A DNA stretch of 64,000 bases from Amborella trichopoda (taxonomy: Eukaryota > Streptophyta > Magnoliopsida > Amborellales > Amborellaceae), in assembly GCF_000471905.2 (NCBI RefSeq), contig NW_006499973.1, positions 450,594-514,593 of the forward strand, given 5' to 3'. Below, one piece after another: positions 12,401 through 21,733 of the stretch; positions within the stretch are counted from its first letter, which is position 1, and the number at the start of each line of letters is the position of its first letter. Under the pieces are notes generated by a model. It saw only the letters and a program-made list of their open reading frames with translations, did no database searches and was not told the origin of the DNA. Made by a program: the position numbers and the translations under genes.

Positions 12401-12950
12401 TGTGGCCTCTAATACCATGCGTGTTGCCTATCGAACTGCATGACCCTACCACGTCATGACGTGTGTCCTTGCCCATGTGTGTAGATGACGACTCTTCGAC
12501 TGCGCGCAACTGTCCAACTTCCCTTGTCGGAACCACCTATGCAGACACCGAAAACCTCATGGCTCACTGTCGAGCCCTCCCTCCTTCTTCCTGGTGCTTC
12601 CTTGTTGCTTCCCTGTTGCCAGAAACCACCAACGGTCCACTGAAGAATCTTCGCAAGACTTTTCATCGAAACCTCTTCCCTCACAAAACCAACCGAAAAT
12701 CTCTCGGACAAGTACTCACCTTCACCTACAACCCCTGTGATTGACCGTGAAACTCCCTCACCTCCCCAAAACACCAGCAATGGTTCCCTTTATGAGGCTC
12801 TCTTGATGAAATCTCTTCCTTGGAATCTTCCTTTGTCGAAACTCTTCTTGCCGGAACCACCCTCAGGAGTGACCGCACTAGAAAAGACCCTCTCCCATTG
12901 TTAGGAACCCTTAGAGTTTTACCTTAAGGTAAAATAGTAAATGGGGTTTA
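12401..12950 (-). other. Leader of the element A antisense gene
   Basis: Sequence between the antisense ORF start and its TATA-like site. An open frame of 108 codons exists on the minus strand (12780-12454), but I see no clear counterpart in element B, so I treat it as leader or intron rather than a gene. No other feature is seen. Confidence 0.4.
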
Positions 12951-12962
12951 CCCTTTTTTATA
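12951..12962 (-). promoter_or_regulatory. TATA-like site of the element A antisense gene
   Basis: The minus strand reads TATAAAAAAGGG, followed by GTAAACCCCATTTACT and a GGTAAAA inverted pair. Element B has TATATAAGGGGG followed by GTAACCCCATTTTACC at the equivalent place (54080-54069). Both lie about 0.95-1.05 kb upstream of the shared ATG. Conservation of the box and its downstream context in two diverged copies makes a promoter plausible; transcription is not shown. Confidence 0.55.
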
Positions 12963-12965
12963 CAC

Positions 12966-13805
12966 GGGGCTTCTCAAAACTGCCCCGCGCAAAATGAAAA
13001 TGCCATGCAAGTTTAGAAGGTCAAACGACGATAGACTGGGCTGGGACGTACCTAGGCTCAAGCCAAAAAATGCTATTGTCGAGCATGCCCCTCATCGAAT
13101 GTTGCCGTAGAGCGTTAATGATTGTCGTTCAGCACATTTTCTTGGCAAATGTTGCCGCCGTGTGTGTTTCCTTGTCGAATGTTTCTGCTGAGCATGTTGA
13201 GCGTGCTTTCTCGCCACATGTTGCCGAGCGCGTCACTTTTTCAAGTGCTGTCGAGGGTGTTCCCTTTTCGAATACAAGCACCCTCGCTCTATTTCCATGC
13301 ACACCCGGGTGCTGACTGCTGTGCATGCATTGTCGTGCGCACTTTGTTAACAAGAGCACCTAACTGCCAGGAGTTGCTACTGTACGCATTTTGTTATCAA
13401 GTGCACTTGACCCTCATGAGTAGTTGACGCGCGCACTTTCCACTATTGAGAGCACCCCTTCTGCCTCTGTGCCAATACCTTTTGTATGTTGCTCCACGCA
13501 TGCCTTCCCTAACCAGCCTGTTTGTGTGTGCGTCAGCAAGGCTCAACCATCATCACCTGGCCATCCCCATTGGAGTCATATTTATGCTCTGATCTTTTAT
13601 CCCTAGGGAGTCATACCCACTTCCTAATCCTTCATTTCCGCCTACCATCCTTCACTGAGCCACCTTCACCATCTGAACCCACTGCCGGTGTCGGCCACTT
13701 TACCCCAGTGAGTCAGATCACCATCCACAAGCTCATTTTCTATATCCCAGTGAGTCCACCCCTCATTTAGCGACCTGCATACATGGCTGCTCATCACGAT
13801 CGAGT
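12966..13805. other. Element A 3' region, non-coding
   Basis: Contains diverged repeats built on TGTCGAGCATG / GCCGAGCGCGTC (13075-13260) and on GCGCGCACTTT (13335-13445), then CAGTGAGTC-type blocks (13610-13760). The block near 13018-13045 (AAGGTCAAACGAC, then GGGCTGGG) matches element B near 54140. No protein is supported. Confidence 0.5.
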
Positions 13806-14545
13806 TGTATGACCCTAAACTATCGTGCACATCTTGGCCGCATGACGTTAAACTGCTTCACACAACGGTCCAACTGTATGACCCTAAACTATAGTGCACG
13901 TCTTGACCGCAGGACGTTAAACTGCTTCGTACAACGGTTTAGCTGTGTGACCCTAAACTATAATCCTGGCCACATGACGTTAAAATGCTTCTCACAACGG
14001 TCTAGTTGTATGACCATGAACTATAGTGCACGACCTAGTCGCACGATGATAAATTGCTTTACACAATGGTCCAGCTGTATGACCCTAAACTATAGTGCAC
14101 GTCCTGATCGCATGACGTTAAACTGCTTTGCCTAGGTCCCGGTGGCATGACCTTAAACATGCCTCCATACATATTTTTACTACCTTCATTACCTCCCCAG
14201 CAAGTTCATCTCCCTTACCCTTTATGAACTCGCCACATTCCCCAGTGAGTCGAACCCATGCTCACAAAACCACAGTGAACCAATCCATCATCCATACTCA
14301 CCGACAGTTAGTGGGTCACCCCATATTCACCTTCCATGTAAACACAATCCATCATTCACAGACAGTTTCATGCCATCTCCCCCAAGTAAGTCAAATCACC
14401 ACCATACTCACCCTGTGGCCTCCATAGACCGTCATCCATCTCTATCATGGTTTAGTTGTACGACTTTAAACTATAGTGAACATCTTGGTCGCATGACATT
14501 AAACTGCTTTGCTCAGGTCCCGGAGGCATGACCTTAAACATGCCC
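13806..14545. repeat. Array of GACC(C/T)TAAAC half-repeats in element A 3' region
   Basis: Two alternating half-units, one with GACCCTAAACTATAGTGCA and one with GACGTTAAACTGCTT, repeat with a combined period of about 68 bases. Half-units occur near 13811, 13847, 13880, 13914, 13950, 13975, 14008, 14044, 14078, 14114 and 14146, and again near 14462, 14496 and 14529. The same array occupies the same position in B (54830-55765) and, inverted, in C (25560-27080), so it was already present in their common ancestor. From 14160 to 14447 the sequence is unique with CAGTGAGTC-like blocks. Confidence 0.8.
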
Positions 14546-15521
14546 CCAAAAAAAAAGGAAAAAAGGAAAAAAAAGAAAAAGGCATGGTGTAAACCCAAAC
14601 AGGGAATGCTATGAGTAAAAATGATGGATGGGTATGGTCACGAAACCATGACTAAGAGTGTTCCGTAAAATAAAAACCAGGCACGGTGAAAACCCGAAAG
14701 AGCATCATGAGTAAAAATGGAAAGAAGGCAGACATGGCCATCAGGTCATGGGCAAAAGAGCCTAATAAAAAGGAAGTTAGTGAAAACCGTCTTTATGGCA
14801 CCACTTCCCTTAGTCCATGTGAAAACCCAAAAGGCTGCTCGGATCAATAAGCAGGTTGATGCAGCGTCTGCCACCATAAGCCGTTTAAGCCAGCATTTCA
14901 AAAAATTCTCGTCAGCAGGACAAGATCATTCACAAGTAAGAAACTGCCAATCCAGGCCAAGCAAACTTGATGAGGCTGAAAATAATGCCATCCACACGTC
15001 CAACAGGGTGTAGACGTTAACATCATCCCTTTAGATTCCACACAGGCGAGAAACTGTCAAAACTGGTTAATACTTGCCCACAAGAACCAGGGTGAAGCCA
15101 ACTGAGGCCGCCTCATCAAAACCCTCTTTGATCGGATCAGACATTCGGGACAAGCCAACAAAACCCCTGACTGGGCTCGACAAGATGGGGCGCACAAAGG
15201 TACCCTATTTTTCAAAGCAAACCTGGTGGCAGCAAACAACGTTATAATCAAGTCTGATGAGGGTGAAGACTTTAAAAGCATATATGTCCAATAGGGTGTA
15301 GACTCTAAAATCATCCCCAAAAGTCTCCACGACTGGAACCGGAAGGCTCCCAGCTGTCTGAGAGCCTTGGTCAGCCCTCTGAGAAGCAGCTTTTCACGAG
15401 TATCCCTTTGACGTTCGTGTGATTCGGTGGCCAGGAAGAAAACTAAAGTCGAAGGACCAATTTTGTTTCTGAATGTTGTACTTCTCACTTCTCTCGAAGT
15501 ACAACATTTGGCGGGGCAAGC
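14546..15521 (+). other. Element A 3' untranslated region to LTR boundary
   Basis: Holds A-rich sequence at 14548-14580, repeats of GAAAACCCGAAA / CATGAGTAAAAATGG (14580-14730), and a region that can be matched by eye with B 55800-56927 and, inverted, with C 24637-25560. It ends in CATTTGGCGGGGCAAGC, the position of the polypurine tract. The tract is G-rich but interrupted and not a textbook PPT. No gene is seen; the minus-strand frame 15488-15057 has no recognised family and lies in sequence shared with B and C as non-coding. Confidence 0.5.
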
Positions 15522-18155
15522 AGTTTGAGGTCATTTTCCATCACTTGTAACCTTGCTATAAATAAGGAGAGAGCAGTTCACGACCTAGGTCCATAGGTAC
15601 CAAAATGCATGTGGACTACAAAGGCCCTAGGTCAAAAAGCCCTGATCTGGAAGTGGAACTTTCATCAGTCTCAAAATGGCCCGAGAATATGCAATAACGT
15701 GCCTAAGGTTCTCTTAAGAATACCTTCCAAGTTTTGTCACAATCTGACAAGTTTAAGGTAGGGCATACGACAAAACAGTTTTGGGAAATCCTGCCACTAT
15801 CATACTGAAAATGGGATTTGAACTAAAATACCATTATCGAGGCTTAAAATGGTCTCCAGACCATTTTCATTGGATTCAAAATGGTCGAAAACCCTTGGGT
15901 ACCAATTTTCAGCTCGTTTGGATGCTTTTGGAGCAAGTTATGGCCAACTTACCTAAAATGGGTAGGTCGTACACTATTATGGCATGCCCTCGGCGAACCA
16001 GTTTCTGTTAATGGAAACTGTGATTCATAATTTCGGGGCAAACTTCACATGGCCGTATCTTCCTCATCTCGGGTTGGATCGAGCCTAAATTTTGGGAGCA
16101 CGTTTATCTCGATGACCCAGTTGATTTGATATATGGCACGCATGATAACACGGCCCGAGCCGAGAGAAATTGAAAAGATAAGTTTGACGGAAAACTTCCA
16201 AAAGTAGCAGGAAATTTCTAATAGTGCATCTCCTCGATCAAATGGCCATATCACGATGCTCGTGCATTGAATTGACCTCAAACTTGACCCATTACGAGCA
16301 CAAGGTCAGAGGCTTCGTCTGAGCCAAACCTCACGCATGATGGACGGTTAGATTCAAAGTATGATGAGTCCGAAGTTGTTGCAATTCCAACCATCGGAAT
16401 CCAAACTCCAGCTAAATTTTCCCAATTTGGAAAATGGCCATCCGGACACCAAATCGAGCCGTTCTTTTTGTAAAATAGTCATGGCAACATGTTTGATACG
16501 CTCCTGCGAAGAAACTAACAAAAAATACTGATAAATGGACTGAATCATAAATCTAAAACATCACATTTTTCTATGTTTTTACCGCATCATGATCATGGCT
16601 CGAGAGTTTGATCCATGGTTCAAAAACGATATCAAAACGATCGTCATTCCGAGTTGATCAAGAAAACAATGATCTTTTGACTGGATGAAGATCAGAAGGA
16701 CCCTGAACGGATGCCGAAAGATCATGAAGATTGCATGGCCATTAAATTTCACAGATTGTTAGTGAAGGGGCAAAATCATCATTTTTCCCCTATTTTTCTA
16801 ATTATTTTTAATTCATTTAATTGGTAATTTCCATCAATTAGAAATTAATCATCCACCCATGTTTGGGCGCCACTTCGATATAAGAACGTACCACTTACAT
16901 GTAAAGGACCATTCTTCCATCAATAAAAAAAATTCCTTTTCACTTGAGTTTTGGGTCACGGTTTGAAGAAAGAGAGGAGAGAGAAAATTTGGATGGGTAC
17001 CCTTTGGTAACTTTCTCTCCTCTCTCTTTCCCTCTCCTCTCTCTATCTCTCTCTTCTCTCTCTTCTCTCTCTATTCTTTCTCTCTCTTCTTTTTATCTCT
17101 TTCTTCTTTCTCTTCTCTATTTTTCACGATAGTGTACACTGTCGAGCACGATCTTCTTTCTCTCTCCTTCTCTCTCCTTCTCTCTATTCTTTCTCTCTCT
17201 TCTTTCTCTCTCTCTTTCTTCTTTCTCTTCTCTGTCTCACGCGACAGTACACACTGTCGAGCACGATCTTCTTCTTGCTCTCTCTTCTATCTCCCTTTCT
17301 CTCCTTTGTCTTTCACGGTAGTACACACATCCAAGAGCGATCTTCCTCTTTCCTTTGTCTCTCTCTTCTTTCCTCTGTCTTTCTTCTTTCTCTTCTATGT
17401 CTCGCACGGCAGTGTGCACTGCCGAGCACAATCTTCCACTTTCCTCTTTCTCTTTCCTTTTTCTTTCTCATCTTCTTCTCTCTCTTCTTTCTCTCTCTTT
17501 CTTCCCTCTCTTTTTTTTGTCTAGCACGGCAGTGCACACTGCTGAGTGCAGCCTTCTCTCTCATTTCTCATTTTTCCTTTCTCTTTCTTCTTCTTTCCTT
17601 TCTCTTTCTCCTTCTTTCCTATTCTCTTTCTTCTTCCTTCATTTCTTTCTCCTCTTCTTTCTTTTCTTCCTCTCCATCTTTCATTTCTCTCACTTCATCT
17701 TTACTCTTTCTCACTTCTGTTCTTTCTCTCTCTTTCCTTTTTCTCTTCTGTCGTGCACAACAATGAGTATTGTGATGTGTGACCTTCTCTCTTTGCTTTC
17801 TCTCCTCTATCGTACACGGCAATGAGCATTACCTAGAGCGACCTTCTCTCTATTCTTTCTCTCATCTGTCGTGTGCAGTAGTGAACATTGCCAAACACAA
17901 CCTTCTCTCTTTTCTTCCTTTCTTCCGTCTCGCAAGGCAGCACACGTTGTCGAGTGTGACCCATTCTCTCTTCTCTCTTCCCTCTGTCAGGCTAGGCAGT
18001 GAGTACTGCCGATCGTGACCTTTTCTTCTCTTCCCCTTCTTGTCCTGCACGACAGCACACACTGCCGAGCGTGACATTTCTTTCTTTCTCCTTCCTCTCT
18101 GTATTGCACAGTGGTGCATACCACTGAGCATTATCTCTTCCTCCTCTCTTCTCTC
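15522..18155 (+). mobile_element. Element A 3' LTR, first segment
   Basis: Starts AGTTTGAGG, the diverged counterpart of TGTTTGAAC in B's 3' LTR, directly after the G-rich tract. Alignable with the U3 of B, C and D, including the TACTAGTACACTATT-like GTCGTACACTATT block near 15970. A TATA-like ATATAAG lies at 16878-16884. Beyond 16970 a CT-rich tract with repeated hairpins follows. The segment is interrupted at 18155 by solo LTR D and resumes at 21049. Confidence 0.8.
16970..18150 (+). repeat. CT-rich LTR tract with recurrent GGCAGTG...CACTGCC hairpins
   Basis: Polypyrimidine sequence is punctuated roughly every 100-130 bases by a short inverted repeat such as GCACGGCAGTGTGCACTGCC followed by GAGCACGATCTT. 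Copies lie near 17130, 17240, 17320, 17405, 17525, 17755, 17815, 17870, 17935, 17995 and 18050. Long Ser/Leu/Phe-rich open frames on the + strand, and Lys/Arg/Glu-rich ones on the other strand, come from this tract and are not genes. Confidence 0.85.
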
Positions 18156-21048
18156 TATTTTGAATAAATTTTGCGGCACCATGGTTCCTCGATGTGGAAT
18201 AAAAGGGAGAAGTCGGTCAATAAAGCCCAACAAAATAAGCAGAAATTTCAAATGTCTCAAAATAGCCCCAGAACAGGTCAAGATCTTCATAAAGACTCTT
18301 AAAAGTTTCCTGCTAAGTTTCGTCATGTTCCAACATGTCTAAGGCAGTGCTGACTAAGAAGCAGCTTGGCAAAATCAGCCTCTCGCACCCTGTAACAGAC
18401 CCTATAACTAGAACTATATTTTCGGTGCATGAAATTATTGTGGGACCACTGCCACTAGATCCGGCATGGTTGAAAACCCCCAAGGGTAAAATTTCAGCTT
18501 AAATAAACATTCCAAGAAGAAGTTATGGGCAAAGTACCCAAAAAAGGGTAGGCCGCACATTATTCCCGTGCGGCCCCCCTGCAATTAAACTCCATTACAA
18601 GGCAATCACGAATAGTGACTTCCAACGCTCATATCTCGCTCATCTCAAGTCAGATCGTGCTCAAATTTGGTGAGCAGGTTTGCCTTGTCAAGATGAGCGT
18701 TTTGATATGTGACACGTCCCTTGACAACATCTGAGTGCAGAGAAAAGCAAGAGAGAAGTTGTTGATCCGTGAAGAATATTGTAGAAAAATTAGCAGCGAC
18801 ATGCCTCACTCGAGTGGCCGAATCATGGTGCTCATAAACTCGATTGCACCGCGTGCGTAAGGCCCATGGCTATCACCGGTCCAAACCTCACGCATGATGA
18901 ACAGTCAGATTTCACACACGAAGCTGACGAAGTCACTGAAAATTTTGGCGCAGGAATTCCAAATTCCAGCCAAAACTCCAACTTTGCAAAATTCTTGTCC
19001 AGACATGAAATTAAGCTGCGTTTGTTGCAAGGCGATCATAACAACATGCTCAATGTGATCTAGCGAAGAAACCACGGAAAAACATCAAGGAACGAGCACA
19101 CTATTGATCCAAATTTTGTAAGATTCATCAAAAATTCAAGTCACATGATCATGGACTAAAAACACGATCCATGGCTCGAAGTTGGTATCAAATCAATCGC
19201 CATGCTGAGCTCTACAAGAAAACAAACATCTTTCGATCAAATAGGCATCAAAATAACCCCGGATCATCCGTGAAAGATCACGCAAGTTCTAGGGCATCAG
19301 TAGGGACTGTTTTGAAATTCTACAAATTGTTAGGAAGGGGCAAATCGATCATTTTGCATCCTATTTTCTAGTTTTTTTAATTAAGTTAAATCTTAATGTT
19401 CAGCAATTAGGTTTAATTTTGATCAATCCACCTACGTTTGGGTACAACTCTATATATATCACATACTACCAGTACACAAGACCCTTGGCCAAAGAGAACT
19501 TTGCTTAATAAAATTTCTCTTTCTTCTTATTGTTGGGTCCAGTTTGGAAAGAGAGAGGAAGGAGAGAGAACTTTTGGATCGGTACCCCTAGGCTCAAGGT
19601 AAATATTTCTCTTTCTTCTTTTCTTCTCTTCTTCTCTTTCCTCTTCTTCTTCTTCATCTGATCTTCTCTCAAAGGTCATGCATGGCAGTGGCAGTGTCGT
19701 GCATGCCTCTTTCTTTCTTTCACCCTCCCGTGGCTTCACAGGTCGTGTATGGCGATGGAAGCGCCATGTGTGAGTTACTTTCTCTTCCTTTTCACTTGTC
19801 TCTACCTCTTCGCGAGAAGCACAAATGGTGATGCCTACTGCCGCCCGCAGGGGTCTTTCGATGTTGCGCACCTATCACAGACGGTGATCCCTATCGCCGC
19901 CCGCGAAGGGTGTTGGCAACACCTATCGCCGTCTGCAAGCTCCTTTCGTTTGCTTGGTGCCTATCGCTGTCCGCAAGTTTCCTTCGTGCGCTCAGTGCCT
20001 ATCGTCGTCCATGAACTTTCTTCGCGTGCTTGGTGCCCATCGCCATTCGCAAGTTTCTCTCGCGTCCCACCCCTATCGTCGTATGCCTCAGAAGGAACTA
20101 TCGTTGCGTGCTTCACAAGTGGCTATCACCGCGTGCTTCACAAGAGGCTATTGCCGTCCGTGAAGGGGTGTCCTGCCTTCTTGTATTGCCAACGGTGATG
20201 CGTAGCACCACCTTGACTTCACTGTTCACCATCCAGCCATGAGCAGTAGTGTCTAGCGTCGCCCAAAGGCCGTGACACTGCTACTTCACGGCTGTGAACG
20301 ACGATGCCTATATGCTGTCGGGACCCTGTCTCTTCGTCGTCTCGCGCTTCCTCCTCATTCTCTTCTCTTCTCACATGACTGATGATAGACCCGGCCTAGC
20401 ATTGCTATAACAATCTAGCTGTCGAGCAGTATCGTTGTCGTGCTGGTCCTGCGTACTACGCCCATCTTGGCTACCACACCAGATTAAGACAGTCATATCT
20501 GCCTCGGTTTCAAGTAGTACTGTCATTGTGCTGGCCCTGAGTACCATGCCCGTCTTGCTACCACTCTGAGTAGGTCATTGTACTGGTCCAGCTATCATAC
20601 TAGTCTTGTACCCTTACCAAGTTCTTTTCTCTTTTCTACCTCTATTTGAACCTTCCACTTCATCACCCTCACTTATGAAGGTGCATTGTCCTAAGACAAG
20701 GTAGGTCCTTCGGCCCACTTATCTTAAAAGTTAACCATGATAATGTTGTGTAAAAAACAAGGAGATTATAGGTCAAAGGAGGTGATTTCGAACCAGCTAA
20801 AGCAGCAGGGGGGCTTTCTGTCGTGATCTAAGAGGGAGCCCACGCGAGTCAGCCCGAGTAAGTCACGGACCCAGGTGAAGTTGATCCCCACCTCACGTTA
20901 AAATTCCTCTCTCACTAGTTGGACACCTACCCTTATTCTGTTAATGAGATTCCTAAGAGAGAGATCTCAAGTCTTGGGTTTTTCCAACCTGAGACACGTG
21001 TCACCCGATCACCTAGATCAGGGGAGGCGAGATCAAGGCACCTAACCA
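18156..21048 (+). mobile_element. Element D: solo LTR of the same family, inside element A's 3' LTR
   Basis: 2893 bases that can be matched by eye with the LTRs of B and C from end to end, beginning TATTTTGAATA (TG mutated to TA) and ending CACCTAACCA. It is flanked by CTCTC at 18151-18155 and CTCTC at 21049-21053, a perfect 5-base target duplication. No internal region is present, so it is a solo LTR, the usual product of recombination between the two LTRs of an element. It contains TATATATA at 19451-19458, AATAAA at 19507-19512, a CT-rich tract (19605-19670), tandem units of about 38 bases with CTATCGCCGTCCGCAAG (19825-20180), and a U5 hairpin (20692-20726). Confidence 0.9.
19451..19458 (+). 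promoter_or_regulatory. TATA box of LTR D
   Basis: TATATATA in the context ACTCTATATATATCAC, matching TATATATA in C's right LTR (36694-36687) and TATAAAT in B's 5' LTR (39064-39070). AATAAA follows 48 bases later (19507-19512), the order expected at a U3-R junction. Confidence 0.6.
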
Positions 21049-21733
21049 CTCTCTTTCTCCTTTATTTGTTTGACCTGAGGGCAAGCTGGGCCTTATGCTG
21101 CCGTGCCAGTCTTGCCATTGAGCAGTTTAACCGTCGTGCCGATTTGAGTTACCATGCCCGTCTAGCTGTCGCGTCAGGCTAGCCCTTGCGCCAGACAAGC
21201 CATTGTGCCAGTCTTGTCGTTGAGCAGTTTAGCCGTTGTGCCGGTCTGAGTCACCATGCCCATCTAGCTACCGCGCCAGACCAGTCGTTGTGTTAGTCTT
21301 GCCTTTGTGCCAGCCTTGCCTCCCGGTAAAACGTCTTCGCTCGTCTTGTCTCTTTCACTTCGTCTCTTTTTCTCTCCTCCCCCCCCCTCCTTTCTTTCTA
21401 AAAATTCCCTTCTCTCCGACATTCTCTCTCCAGTAAACCACTCTTCTCTTCCCCTTATTGTAGCATATGTACTAAGAGGCCCTTGTCAACAAGACGCCGT
21501 GAGGCTACCAAATTGACACAGATTTTGTTATGATAACTCTTTCATCCTCTTTTGAGTAAGCATGCATATGTGTGCTCACCCTATGACGAGGTGCTTCAGA
21601 CCCACTTATCTTGTATTCTAATGTGTGCGTGTGTGTGTGACTGTAGGAAAAGAAGAAATAGGTCAAAGGAGGCGATTTCAAAACGATCATAAGCCAGAGG
21701 GCATTCCAACGTGATCTAAGAGGGTGACCACGC
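21049..21733 (+). mobile_element. Element A 3' LTR, second segment
   Basis: Continues the A LTR after D. It holds two copies of a roughly 100-base unit with CCAGTCTTGCCATTGAGCAG and GTGCCGATTTGAG (21107-21300), another CT-rich patch, a GT-rich patch (21626-21645) and a degenerate U5 hairpin near 21585-21617. It breaks off in GATCTAAGAGGGTGACCACGC, where element C is inserted; the sequence resumes at 37910. The small minus-strand frame at 21690-21505 has no counterpart elsewhere. Confidence 0.8.

Noticed and set aside
12454-12780. Minus-strand frame of 108 codons in the antisense leader
   Set aside because: No clear counterpart in element B, only a faint local resemblance; treated as leader.
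15057-15488. Minus-strand frame of 143 codons as a gene
   Set aside because: The aligned parts of B and C are non-coding and no domain is recognised.
16944-17825. Long Ser/Leu/Phe-rich open frames on + and Lys/Arg/Glu-rich frames on -
   Set aside because: They are translations of the CT-rich LTR tract and occur in all frames at once. The same holds for 39143-39652, 40365-40877 and 58585-59170.
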